A stretch of DNA of 6,501 bases, from the NCBI GenBank assembly GCA_030624785.1, contig JAUXJK010000119.1, positions 1 through 6,501 on the forward strand, in the 5' to 3' direction. The notes under the pieces were generated by a model. It was given only the letters and a program-made list of their open reading frames with translations. It did not search any database and was not told the DNA's origin. Made by a program: the position numbers and the translations under genes. Source of the stretch: Actinomycetes bacterium (lineage in GTDB: Bacteria; Actinomycetota; Thermoleophilia; Gaiellales; Gaiellaceae). Positions within the stretch are counted from its first letter, which is position 1. Each line of letters opens with the position of its first letter. Of the stretch, positions 1-5,567 are shown one piece after another.

Positions 1-52
1 CGGCGGGATGCTCGTCAATGTTTGCAGGTCGCATGTTGCCGCCGCTTTCCCG

Positions 53-72
53 TTGACCCCGCTCAGTAGGCT
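53..72 (+). promoter_or_regulatory. Promoter-like block ahead of the first gene
   Basis: TTGACC (53-58), 8 nt, then TAGGCT (67-72), with the GTG start only 6 nt further on. TAGGCT fits the actinobacterial -10 pattern TANNNT, and the short distance to the start suggests a leaderless transcript. The 8-nt gap is too short for a normal -35/-10 pair, so the TTGACC part may be another kind of site or chance. The same arrangement recurs at 768-787. Confidence 0.4.
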
Positions 73-78
73 CGCACC

Positions 79-753
79 GTGACGGGCATAGGACGACTCA
101 ACGAGAAACCACTTCATGCGGCGCTGAAGGAGTGGTATCGCCAGGAGGGCGACCTGGTGGAGGAGCCGCTGGAGGGCTTCGTGGTGGATCTGGTTCGGGA
201 TGGGTTTCTCATCGAGATCCAGACCCGGGGCTTCTCAGCGATGCGATCCAAGTTCGACCGCTTGCTTGATTCGTATTCGATGCGATTGGTGCACCCGATC
301 GCTGCCAGGAAGTGGATTGTGAAGCTCGATGAGGATGGGGCGGAGGTGTCGCGACGACGATCTCCCAGGCGGGGTATTGCGGCGGACGTATGTCAGGAGC
401 TCGTTTCGTTCCCGTCTCTGTTGAGCCACCCCAACTTCACGCTCGAGATAGCGCTTGTGGAGGAGGAGGAGATTCGACGTCCCGACGCCAGGAAGGGCTG
501 GCGACGCGGTGGGTTCGTCATTGAGGAGCGACGGCTGATCGACGTTCTGGAGACGGTCGAGCTCGGTTCTTCGCCCGAGTTGCTCGGGCTATTGCCGGAG
601 GGCCTGCCGGATCCGTTCACGACTGCCGACCTGGCCCGTTGCCTGGGGCGATCCCGCCACTTTGCGCAGGAGGTCGCGTATTGCCTTCGCGTCTCGGATG
701 CGATCGAGACTGCCGGCCGCGGGAAGCAGGGAATTTTGTACGTGCGGCCCTAG
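79..753 (+). CDS. Uncharacterised protein with possible nuclease-like core and C-terminal winged helix
   Basis: A 224-aa protein of unknown function. The GTG start is chosen because a TAGGCT box ends 6 nt upstream and the conserved-looking N-terminus (LNEKPLHAALKEWY) begins directly after it. Residues 33-50 read GFVVDLVRDGFLIEIQTR: a strand, a turn and a second strand with D37, E46 and Q48 (D-x8-E-x-Q). That spacing resembles the PD-(D/E)XK nuclease core, in which the final Lys can be Gln, as in BglII. The assignment is inference from the motif only. Residues 52-90 alternate helix and strand, as that fold would. Residues 177-224 (TTADLARCLGRSRHFAQEVAYCL, then GRGKQGILYV) look like a winged helix-turn-helix, suggesting DNA binding. 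There is no signal peptide or membrane segment, so it should be cytoplasmic. A helix-rich regulator that does not cleave DNA is the main alternative. The gene seems to be transcribed alone; the next gene has its own promoter-like box. Confidence 0.8.
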   Translation: MTGIGRLNEKPLHAALKEWYRQEGDLVEEPLEGFVVDLVRDGFLIEIQTRGFSAMRSKFDRLLDSYSMRLVHPIAARKWIVKLDEDGAEVSRRRSPRRGIAADVCQELVSFPSLLSHPNFTLEIALVEEEEIRRPDARKGWRRGGFVIEERRLIDVLETVELGSSPELLGLLPEGLPDPFTTADLARCLGRSRHFAQEVAYCLRVSDAIETAGRGKQGILYVRP

Positions 754-767
754 CGCGCGCTGGGTTC

Positions 768-787
768 TTGAGCGGCGAAAGTAGGGT
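768..787 (+). promoter_or_regulatory. Promoter-like block ahead of the frameshifted gene
   Basis: TTGAGC (768-773), 8 nt, then TAGGGT (782-787), followed by 7 nt and the ATG at 795. Element sequence, 8-nt spacing and distance to the start all match the block at 53-72, and both spacers end in AG. TAGGGT fits TANNNT and there is no Shine-Dalgarno, so a leaderless transcript is plausible. Confidence 0.4.
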
Positions 788-794
788 CCAACGG

Positions 795-1249
795 ATGGCT
801 GAGGAGTACGAGAAGTACCACCCAACGGACGAGCCGAAAGGGCGAGCGAAGGGATCGTTCTGGAAGCGGCGCCTTGGGAGTCGAGCGCCAATCGCAAGCA
901 GGCTTGTTCGAAAGCTCACCGGACTCGAGTTCCAGCTCCAGTTCGCGGGTGGCGCCGTTCGACGCGGCGAAGGCGTCGAGTTCAATCTGACCATGAGCAA
1001 ACGAGGCGGCCGCCTAGGCGAGATCGACGTCGGGCTCGTCTGTGCGGAGTCCTACGACGTCGAGACGACCATATGCAACTCGTGGCGCTCGCGGCCACCA
1101 ACGATGGGAGCGAGCGCGGCGTACGGCTCACTGCTGGCGACATCTACTGGGAGCGCAACCAGTGGTTCACGCCGGGCACCGAGTACGACAGCGTCGAGTG
1201 CCGTGGCGGCGGCGTCCTTGACCTTGGCTTCGGCAGCATCTGGTCGTAG
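795..1249 (+). pseudogene. Frameshifted gene for an unrecognised short protein
   Basis: The ATG at 795 lies 7 nt after a TAGGGT box. From it the frame reads plausible protein for about 90 residues: a basic charged N-terminus (MAEEYEKYHPTDEPKGR), then beta-rich sequence including FAGGAVRRGEGVEFNL and GGRLGEIDVGLVCAESYDVE. After about 1065 this frame turns into Ser/Ala/Thr/Arg-rich sequence and runs on as the antisense of the next gene, which marks it as non-coding. The frame one base earlier becomes protein-like from about 1064 (HMQLVALAATNDGSERGV, then GDIYWERNQWFTPGTEYD) with mostly G/C third positions, ending at TAG 1247-1249. A single-base deletion between about 1055 and 1085 would explain this; the repaired product would be about 150 aa. 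The beta-rich part faintly recalls arrestin/Spo0M-like domains, but I cannot assign a family. Alternatives are a sequencing error, a programmed -1 shift, or two separate small ORFs (the second from ATG 1073). Confidence 0.5.
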
Positions 1250-1280
1250 AACTGGCGCGGTGTCAGCGAGGCGCGGTTGT

Positions 1281-1553
1281 TCAGTTGTCCTGGCCAGTTC
1301 GACCGGGCAGGTTGATCGTCGCGAGGCCGCGGATCGTGAGGTGGAGGTGATGTTCGATCTCGACGAGTATCAGCTCAGCGCCTTCACAGTTGGGGCAGCG
1401 CATCACCATGCCGGGGTTGCGCAGATACACGTGGGCCTCGGCGAAGGCATGGTGATGGCCGCAGTGCGCGCAGATGCCGTCGCCGGCCGCGACATCGGTT
1501 CCGAAAGCCAGGGAGAGGGCTGCGGAAAGGGCATTGCCGTCGACGTAGGACAT
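1281..1553 (-). CDS. DUF6510-type zinc-ribbon protein
   Basis: A 90-aa protein, the last gene of the molybdenum-enzyme operon. It opens with SYVDGNALSAALSLAFGTDV and has two CxxC pairs (C28/C31 in CAHC, C53/C56 in CPNC) that would bind one zinc ion. Between them lies AFAEAHVYLRNPGMVMRC, and the end is a strand-rich IRGLATINLP. This layout matches what I recall of DUF6510 proteins, which are often next to FAD-binding oxidoreductases, as here. The molecular role is not known; a redox partner or assembly aid is a guess from context. The start is uncertain. A TTG at 1577 would overlap the upstream gene's end by 8 nt but has no Shine-Dalgarno. The ATG at 1553 lies 16 nt after that gene's stop, has GAGGA upstream (rather far away), and fits the family N-terminus better, so I chose it. 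Confidence 0.82.
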   Translation of the reverse strand: MSYVDGNALSAALSLAFGTDVAAGDGICAHCGHHHAFAEAHVYLRNPGMVMRCPNCEGAELILVEIEHHLHLTIRGLATINLPGRTGQDN

Positions 1554-1569
1554 GTGAACGCTCGCTTCC

Positions 1570-2286
1570 TCAGCCAAACCGTTCGGTGCGGATCATGGAG
1601 GCGTCGGGGTGAAGCGGCATGAGAGCCTGGGTGACGGCTTCGACGAACGCCGTCGGGCCACAAACGTAGGTGTGGGGAGGGGTGCCCGTGCCGACAGCGG
1701 CGTTGAGAGCCCGTGAGTCGATGCGGCCGGTTTCGTATCCGTCGTGTTCCTGCCGCGTCAGATGGATCTTCACCGTTGCACTTTCGTGAGCGGCAAGCTC
1801 GTCTCGGTAGATGACTCGCTCATGCGTTTGAGCCGAGTAGAGAATCGTTGTGGGTACGTTCGTCGTGGCGGATCGCCACATCGCCCGAAGCGGGGCGATG
1901 CCTGATCCACCGCCGATCAAGAGAAGTGGCGCAGGTCGCGTCGACGCCAGTCGTGGCGTCCAGACGAAGTAGCCGCCGACCGCTCCTCGAATCTCGAGTG
2001 TGTCGCCGTCCTCGACGATGTCGACGAGAAACGATGAGACCTCGCCGTCATCGACGCGCTCGACAGTGATCTGCGGGGCCTCGTCGGGACCGGATGACAG
2101 CGAGTAGCTTCGGGTGGCCTGGTATCCATCGGGCGCCGTGAGGCGCAGATCGAGGTGCTGGCCCGCGCAGTGCCGTTTCCACTGGGGGACGTCAAAGACG
2201 ATGGTGCGGGCTGAGGATGTCTCCTCGACGAGCTTCGCGACGGTTGCCATGCGCCAGGTGAGGCGCGGTCGGGTCGAGGTGTCCAC
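1570..2286 (-). CDS. FAD/NAD(P)-binding oxidoreductase, ferredoxin reductase type
   Basis: A 238-aa flavoprotein of the ferredoxin-NADP reductase superfamily, likely moving electrons between NAD(P)H and a partner protein through FAD. An N-terminal FAD-binding barrel carries RSYSLSS (residues 59-65; the RxYS motif contacts FAD) and GGYFVW (104-109). The NAD(P)-binding half has GGGSGIAPLRAM (125-136), CGPTAFVE (209-216) and the C-terminal ERFG (235-238). There is no C-terminal plant-type ferredoxin domain, unlike phthalate-dioxygenase-reductase relatives, so a separate acceptor is needed. The GTG start shares its first G with the TAG of the molybdenum-enzyme gene (1-nt overlap at 2286), so translation is probably coupled; no separate Shine-Dalgarno is evident. 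An ATG at codon 13 is possible, but the TWRMATVAKLVEET segment fits the family as its first strand. The obvious partner is the sulfite-oxidase-like protein encoded just upstream. Cytoplasmic. Confidence 0.93.
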   Translation of the reverse strand: MDTSTRPRLTWRMATVAKLVEETSSARTIVFDVPQWKRHCAGQHLDLRLTAPDGYQATRSYSLSSGPDEAPQITVERVDDGEVSSFLVDIVEDGDTLEIRGAVGGYFVWTPRLASTRPAPLLLIGGGSGIAPLRAMWRSATTNVPTTILYSAQTHERVIYRDELAAHESATVKIHLTRQEHDGYETGRIDSRALNAAVGTGTPPHTYVCGPTAFVEAVTQALMPLHPDASMIRTERFG

Positions 2287-2879
2287 TAGTCCGCGTAGTA
2301 GCGCTGCTCACGCCACGGATCGCCGTAGCTGTGGTAGCCGGCAGCTTCCCAGAAGCCTGGCTCGTCCTCATCGGCCAGGCGGATATGACGCACCCACTTT
2401 GCGCTTTTCCAGAAGTACAGGTGGGGAACGACCAGACGAACCGGGCCGCCGTGCTCAGCATCGATCGGCTCGCCGTCGTATCTGGTTGCAATGAGCGCAT
2501 CGTGGTCGACGAGGTCGCTCACGGGGACGTTGGTCGTGTAGTCGCCGTAGCTGGAGACCAGAGCGAAGTCGTAGTCGCCGACGTCCGCGTCTTCGAACAG
2601 CGTCGAGACGCGGACACCCTCCCATTCGGTATCGAGTTTCGTCCAGTGCGTGACGCAGTGAATGTCCACGGTGATCGATTCGATGGGCAATGCGTGGAGG
2701 CTCTTCCAGTCGTAGGACTTGCTCGTGTTTCCATCCCCAACGGTCAGCTCCCACTCCTGCTCGGTGACACCGACCGTGGGCCCGGCGGTAAGAACCGGGA
2801 AATCGTCCACGACGTACTGACCGGGAGGCACCCTTCCGTCGTCGGTACGTGGTCGTCCTGTGAAGCCGCGCGTCGCCAC
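2286..2879 (-). CDS. Sulfite oxidase-like molybdopterin-dependent oxidoreductase
   Basis: A 197-aa protein of the sulfite oxidase / YedY (MsrP) molybdopterin-domain superfamily. HCVTHWTKLDTEWEGV (residues 74-89) holds C75, the expected molybdenum ligand. GGPVRLVVPHLYFWKSAKWVRHIRL (144-168) is the conserved cofactor-cradling segment, and FWEAAGYHSYGDPWREQRY (176-194) is a typical end. There is only the catalytic domain: no heme b5 domain, no sulfite-oxidase dimerisation domain, and no twin-arginine signal, so it should act in the cytoplasm, unlike MsrP. The substrate cannot be told from sequence; S- or N-oxide reduction and sulfite oxidation are both open. It is first in an operon with a flavin reductase (1-nt overlap) and a zinc-ribbon protein, which suggests NAD(P)H-linked electron transfer. 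The GTG start is supported by GAGGGG 10 nt upstream (2890-2895). Confidence 0.92.
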   Translation of the reverse strand: MATRGFTGRPRTDDGRVPPGQYVVDDFPVLTAGPTVGVTEQEWELTVGDGNTSKSYDWKSLHALPIESITVDIHCVTHWTKLDTEWEGVRVSTLFEDADVGDYDFALVSSYGDYTTNVPVSDLVDHDALIATRYDGEPIDAEHGGPVRLVVPHLYFWKSAKWVRHIRLADEDEPGFWEAAGYHSYGDPWREQRYYAD

Positions 2880-2889
2880 GTGTTAGCTA

Positions 2890-2895
2890 CCCCTC
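2890..2895 (-). promoter_or_regulatory. Ribosome binding site of the molybdenum-enzyme operon
   Basis: GAGGGG on the minus strand, 10 nt before the GTG at 2879. It supports that start and shows that this operon has a leadered transcript, unlike several other genes in the window. Confidence 0.55.
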
Positions 2896-2921
2896 TGTGC
2901 TCGGTTGCAAGGTGCTCGATC

Positions 2922-2955
2922 TACAGACTATTCGCGCTGGCTCCTGTTACAGACT
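2922..2955 (-). repeat. Direct repeat AGTCTGTA upstream of the molybdenum-enzyme operon
   Basis: Two perfect copies of AGTCTGTA on the minus strand (TACAGACT at 2922-2929 and 2948-2955 on plus), 26 bp apart centre to centre, in the 119-bp gap that must hold the operon promoter. The downstream copy overlaps TAGTCT (2925-2930), which fits a TANNNT -10 box. The placement would suit an operator with two half-sites on roughly the same DNA face, but chance cannot be excluded. Confidence 0.3.
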
Positions 2956-2998
2956 GGATCGAGGTTCTTCCAGCCGGCCGTGTCGCTCCTGCCTGCCG

Positions 2999-3655
2999 CT
3001 ACGAGATGTCGTAGCGCGGGATCGACCAGGATTCAGCGCTTGCCGCGGCCATCCACTCGCGCACGTGTTCATGCTCGAGGACCGCATTGGCGTAGGCCTC
3101 CGCTTTGTCGTCAAGTGTGATCCGATACGTGCGAAACCGCATCACGACGGGCGCGTAGAAGATGTCCGCCAGGCACCACGGGCCAAACAGGAACGGTCCG
3201 GATGTGCCGAAGCTGGTCTGGCAGCTCCGCCACAGTTCGGTCACTCGTTCGACGTCTGCTCTCACGGCTTCCGTTGGAACGATCCCATCGCCGCTGGCCC
3301 GGATGTTCATGGGAAGCTCGTTGCGGAGATCGACGAACTGGGAGTGCATCTCGCTGCAGACCGACCTTGCCGTCGCCCGCGCCGCCGCGTCCGCAGGCCA
3401 TAGCCCGGCGTCAGGGAACTTCTCGGCAAGATATTCCCCAATGGCGAGAGAGTCCCAGATCGAAATGTCGCCGTCGTAGAGCACCGGAACTCGGCCAGCG
3501 GGACACATGTCCGCCTTGGCTCGAGCAGTGTCCTCCTGGTAGAGGGGAATCACCGTTTCCTCGAATGGCGCTCCAGTCAGACGGGCGGCAAGCCAGCCGC
3601 GCATCGACCAGCTCGAGTAGTTCTTGTTCCCGAGAACGAGTCTCAGTTCCGCCAC
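2999..3655 (-). CDS. Glutathione S-transferase family protein
   Basis: A 218-aa soluble protein with the two-domain GST layout and a normal length for the family. The N-terminal thioredoxin-like half has LVLGNKNYSSWSMRGWLA (residues 7-24), where the Ser/Tyr cluster supplies the usual catalytic hydroxyl. GRVPVLYDG follows with the cis-Pro (V56-P57), then IWDSLAIGEYLAE, whose D68-S69 pair contacts the gamma-glutamyl group. The all-helical C-terminal half carries GPFLFGPWCLADIFYAPV with the conserved Asp (D164). It would conjugate or exchange a low-molecular-weight thiol. Many actinobacteria use mycothiol rather than glutathione, so the natural thiol is uncertain. Two GTG starts are possible, at 3664 and 3655. 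I chose 3655 because TATCGT lies 7 nt upstream and the protein then begins three residues before LRLVLGNKNYSSW, as GSTs of this group do. It is separated from the molybdenum-enzyme operon by 119 bp. Confidence 0.92.
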   Translation of the reverse strand: MAELRLVLGNKNYSSWSMRGWLAARLTGAPFEETVIPLYQEDTARAKADMCPAGRVPVLYDGDISIWDSLAIGEYLAEKFPDAGLWPADAAARATARSVCSEMHSQFVDLRNELPMNIRASGDGIVPTEAVRADVERVTELWRSCQTSFGTSGPFLFGPWCLADIFYAPVVMRFRTYRITLDDKAEAYANAVLEHEHVREWMAAASAESWSIPRYDIS

Positions 3656-3662
3656 GGGATCC

Positions 3663-3668
3663 ACGATA
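3663..3668 (-). promoter_or_regulatory. -10-like box for leaderless transcription of the GST gene
   Basis: TATCGT on the minus strand fits TANNNT and ends 7 nt before the GTG at 3655. No Shine-Dalgarno precedes that GTG, so a leaderless transcript is likely. The box overlaps the alternative GTG at 3664, which would be upstream of the transcript start. No convincing -35 was seen. Confidence 0.45.
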
Positions 3669-4014
3669 GCGCGCCCAATACAGCGCCCTGGTGTGAGCCG
3701 TCCCGCCAGCGGGACGCGGTGGCGGGAGTGCCCGCAGGTATTGCGTGAGCATTGATCGCGCTAGCGTCGCTAGACGCGAATAGAGTCACGACGTATTGGG
3801 CCAAGATCCCGAGCGAAGGTGGTCGCCGCGAACGAGAAGTCATCGGCGACGAATCCGGGTTCTCGGGTCTAATCGCCGCCGCCAATGAAGGCGCAGGCTG
3901 CGTTGAAGGGATCGTCCACGATCTCGCCTCGGAACGCTGGCAGCGAGTGATCTAGCGCCGAAACGGCACGCCCACGCACCGTCCCGCGCTCGGCTACGAC
4001 GCGCATGGCGTGGG
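3669..4014. other. 346-bp stretch without a convincing gene
   Basis: This lies between the GST gene start and the stop of the PH-like gene, both on the minus strand. It contains a short hairpin (3699-3716), the tandem-like GCTAGCGTCGCTAG near 3760, and a terminator-like inverted repeat at its right end (3970-4015). One plus-strand frame from a TTG at 3752 is open to 3957 (about 67 aa, including TTYWAKIPSEGGRREREVIG). It has no good ribosome site or upstream TANNNT box, only moderate G/C third positions, and no family I recognise, so I do not call it a gene. It may be a decayed remnant. No tRNA or other RNA gene was seen. Confidence 0.5.
3699..3716. repeat. Perfect 8-bp inverted repeat CGTCCCGC/GCGGGACG
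   Basis: Two 8-bp arms separated by CA, about 30-50 bp upstream of the GST box. A transcript through it would form a 7-bp GC stem with a 4-nt loop. As a near-continuous palindrome it could also be a repressor site for the GST gene; nothing else supports that. Confidence 0.3.
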
Positions 4015-4015
4015 C
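3970..4015 (-). terminator. Possible terminator after the PH-like gene
   Basis: GCCCACGC (3970-3977) pairs perfectly with GCGTGGGC (4008-4015), starting at the last base of the gene's TAG. The 30-nt loop is GC-rich and can fold further. On the minus strand only a short TTT follows, so it is not a textbook intrinsic terminator. Confidence 0.3.
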
Positions 4016-4425
4016 TAGGCGCCGTTGTTGTCGTTGCTGCTGTCTGTGGTGTCGGCGTCGTCGTTGGCCGCGGCCCCGACGGTGGCGTCCGGCGGCTTCA
4101 CCGGGTCCATCCCGGTCTGTTCTTGCAGCACGGCTACGAGCTCGTCTGGTCGATCCGGGGTCAGGACGGGACGCGTGCGCTGGCCGAGGTCGAGAACAAT
4201 GCGGCGCGTCTTGTTGCGGCGTGAGCGATCGAGGTAGAACCAATGATGGAGGTTGCCGGAGCCCCACATGCGCAGCTGACCGGTCTTCTTGTCCATTGGG
4301 CGGTCCGCGTACCGCTTGATCTGTGAATACGCGATGTGTTTCGTTCCGCGCGGGAAGTAGTAGTTGCGAATCGTGATTCCGTCTCCGTCGAGCGTGAGCT
4401 GCTTGTCCTCATAGAGGGTCGCCAA
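4015..4425 (-). CDS. PH-like domain protein with acidic disordered tail
   Basis: A 136-aa cytoplasmic protein. Residues 1-105 look like a small bacterial PH-like beta barrel: ITIRNYYFPRGTKHIAYSQIKRY (17-39), the aromatic patch LRMWGSGNLHHWFYLD (51-66), RRIVLDLGQRTRPVLTPDRP (74-93), then the capping helix DELVAVLQEQTG. Small single-domain proteins of this type are common in actinobacteria and mostly uncharacterised. The last 30 residues are Asp/Asn/Ala/Ser/Thr-rich (NDDADTTDSSNDNNGA) and likely disordered. The TTG start is chosen because AGGAGG sits 6 nt upstream, by far the best ribosome site in the window; the frame stays open 15 codons further but without such a signal. It diverges from the GnT-I-like gene across about 59 bp, so the two could share regulation. 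I cannot name a ligand; PH-like folds often bind lipids or proteins. Confidence 0.82.
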   Translation of the reverse strand: MATLYEDKQLTLDGDGITIRNYYFPRGTKHIAYSQIKRYADRPMDKKTGQLRMWGSGNLHHWFYLDRSRRNKTRRIVLDLGQRTRPVLTPDRPDELVAVLQEQTGMDPVKPPDATVGAAANDDADTTDSSNDNNGA

Positions 4426-4431
4426 CTTTTG

Positions 4432-4437
4432 CCTCCT
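4432..4437 (-). promoter_or_regulatory. Strong Shine-Dalgarno deciding a TTG start
   Basis: AGGAGG on the minus strand, 6 nt before the TTG at 4425. It fixes the PH-like gene's start and limits how far the divergent GnT-I-like gene can extend leftwards. Confidence 0.75.
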
Positions 4438-4484
4438 CGGTCGTCGTGTCGCCTCACTATCGCAGTCCATTCATGATGAGCGCA

Positions 4485-5483
4485 ATGACTTCTGCACATC
4501 GATACGTCGTGCTCGTCTTGACGCACGATCGACCCGAGCATCTTCATCACGCCCTCGAGTCGCTCTTCTCGGCGACGGGATCCTCGGAGGTTCCGATCGT
4601 CATTTCGCAGGATGGCGATGATCAGGATGTTCGGGGCGTGGTCGAGGACTACAGCTCGTTGGTCGCCTCCATCGTCCACACCTCGCGTCCGGCTGAGCGA
4701 GGGGACGGCCATCCCTCGCCGGTTCATGGGTATCGGTGCATCGCCGCTCATTACAGGTGGGCACTCAACCAGGTATTCGCCTTGTACTCGACCGACGCGG
4801 TAGTCGTCATCGAGGACGATCTCATCGTGGCCTCAGACGCGCTGCAGTTCTTTGACGCATGTCAGCTTCTCCTCACGCAGGACGCATCCGTCTGGGCGGT
4901 CTCCGCCTGGAACGACAACGGGCAACCAGAGTTCGTATTCGACGCCGAGCGAGTTGTGCGCTCGGACTGGTTTCCGAACCTCGGCGTGCTGATTTCGCGC
5001 AGTCTGTGGGCAGAGCTCGAGCCAGACTGGCCCGAGATCTACTGGGACGATTGGATACGTGAACCGACCCGACGTCGCGGACGCGTGACGTTGCGACCGG
5101 AGATTTCGAGGGTACGCCATGCGGGCGCCACCGGCAGCAGTTTCGGTGAGTATTTCGACGAACACACGGGCCGCGTCGCGCTCCCTCGTCAGTCGACAGG
5201 TTTCGAGAAACTCGATGTCGCAACGCTTCATATGGATGCGTACGACAGCATCTATCTCGAGCGTGTTGAAGCGGCGGCGCCCGTGACGATCGGCGACGTG
5301 GACGACACGTCCGGCGACGTTCGTGTGGCGTACCGGAATCTTGAGGAGTTCTCTGCGCTCGCCAATCGAATCGGACTCATGGCCGACGTGAGACACGGGA
5401 CGCCCCGGACGGCCTACCGTGGAATCGTCGAATGTCGGCGAGGCGAGGACCTGCTGTTTCTTGCGCCCTCGCACTTGACCTGA
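4485..5483 (+). CDS. GnT-I-like (GT13 family) glycosyltransferase
   Basis: A 332-aa protein strikingly like the catalytic domain of animal and plant alpha-1,3-mannosyl-glycoprotein 2-beta-N-acetylglucosaminyltransferase I, which transfers GlcNAc from UDP-GlcNAc to a mannose. Shared landmarks in order: RYVVLVLTHDRPEHL (6-20), VISQDGDDQ (39-47), AHYRWALNQVF (88-98), VVVIEDDLIVA (106-116) with the metal/UDP-binding EDD (110-112), SVWAVSAWNDNGQ (135-147), DWFPNLGVLISRSLWAELEPDWP (161-183), WDDW (187-190) where GnT-I has its catalytic Asp, RPEISR (204-209), FGEYFDEH (220-227) and GTPRTAYRGIV (305-315). The eukaryotic N-terminal membrane anchor and stem are absent, so this is a bare cytoplasmic catalytic domain. 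Donor and acceptor are inferred, not shown. The start is uncertain (GTG 4446, ATG 4473, 4476 or 4485). I chose 4485, which has a weak GATGAG upstream, lies nearest the domain and leaves room for a promoter. POMGNT1-like activity is the main alternative. Confidence 0.9.
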   Translation: MTSAHRYVVLVLTHDRPEHLHHALESLFSATGSSEVPIVISQDGDDQDVRGVVEDYSSLVASIVHTSRPAERGDGHPSPVHGYRCIAAHYRWALNQVFALYSTDAVVVIEDDLIVASDALQFFDACQLLLTQDASVWAVSAWNDNGQPEFVFDAERVVRSDWFPNLGVLISRSLWAELEPDWPEIYWDDWIREPTRRRGRVTLRPEISRVRHAGATGSSFGEYFDEHTGRVALPRQSTGFEKLDVATLHMDAYDSIYLERVEAAAPVTIGDVDDTSGDVRVAYRNLEEFSALANRIGLMADVRHGTPRTAYRGIVECRRGEDLLFLAPSHLT

Positions 5484-5551
5484 ACAGTCGCCTGATGCAA
5501 CTCGCGATCGACGAGCGACCGGGCCCCAGGACGCGGCCAACGGCACTGTGT

Positions 5552-5557
5552 TACCGT
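5552..5557 (+). promoter_or_regulatory. -10-like box ahead of the small membrane protein gene
   Basis: TACCGT fits TANNNT and ends 10 nt before the ATG at 5568, leaving at most a leader of a few nucleotides. No Shine-Dalgarno is present and no clear -35 was found. The gene would then be transcribed separately from the GnT-I-like gene, which ends 84 bp upstream. Confidence 0.35.
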
Positions 5558-5567
5558 CTGTCCCCAG

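Noticed and set aside
1250..1622. Continuation of the plus-strand frame past 1249 as a longer protein
   Set aside because: It runs antisense through the DUF6510-type gene and into the reductase gene, and its sequence is low-complexity, not protein-like.
2331..3014. Open plus-strand frame of about 227 codons opposite the molybdenum-enzyme gene
   Set aside because: It is an antisense shadow of a gene with clear family motifs. No ribosome site or own promoter was seen.
3643..3885. Minus-strand frame of about 80 codons from a TTG, upstream of and overlapping the GST start
   Set aside because: It overlaps the GST start and its TATCGT box, has mixed third-position usage and no motif, and lacks a Shine-Dalgarno.
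3752..3957. Plus-strand frame of about 67 codons starting with TTG
   Set aside because: The only start is TTG without a ribosome site or TANNNT box. It has no recognisable family and moderate codon bias; at most a remnant.
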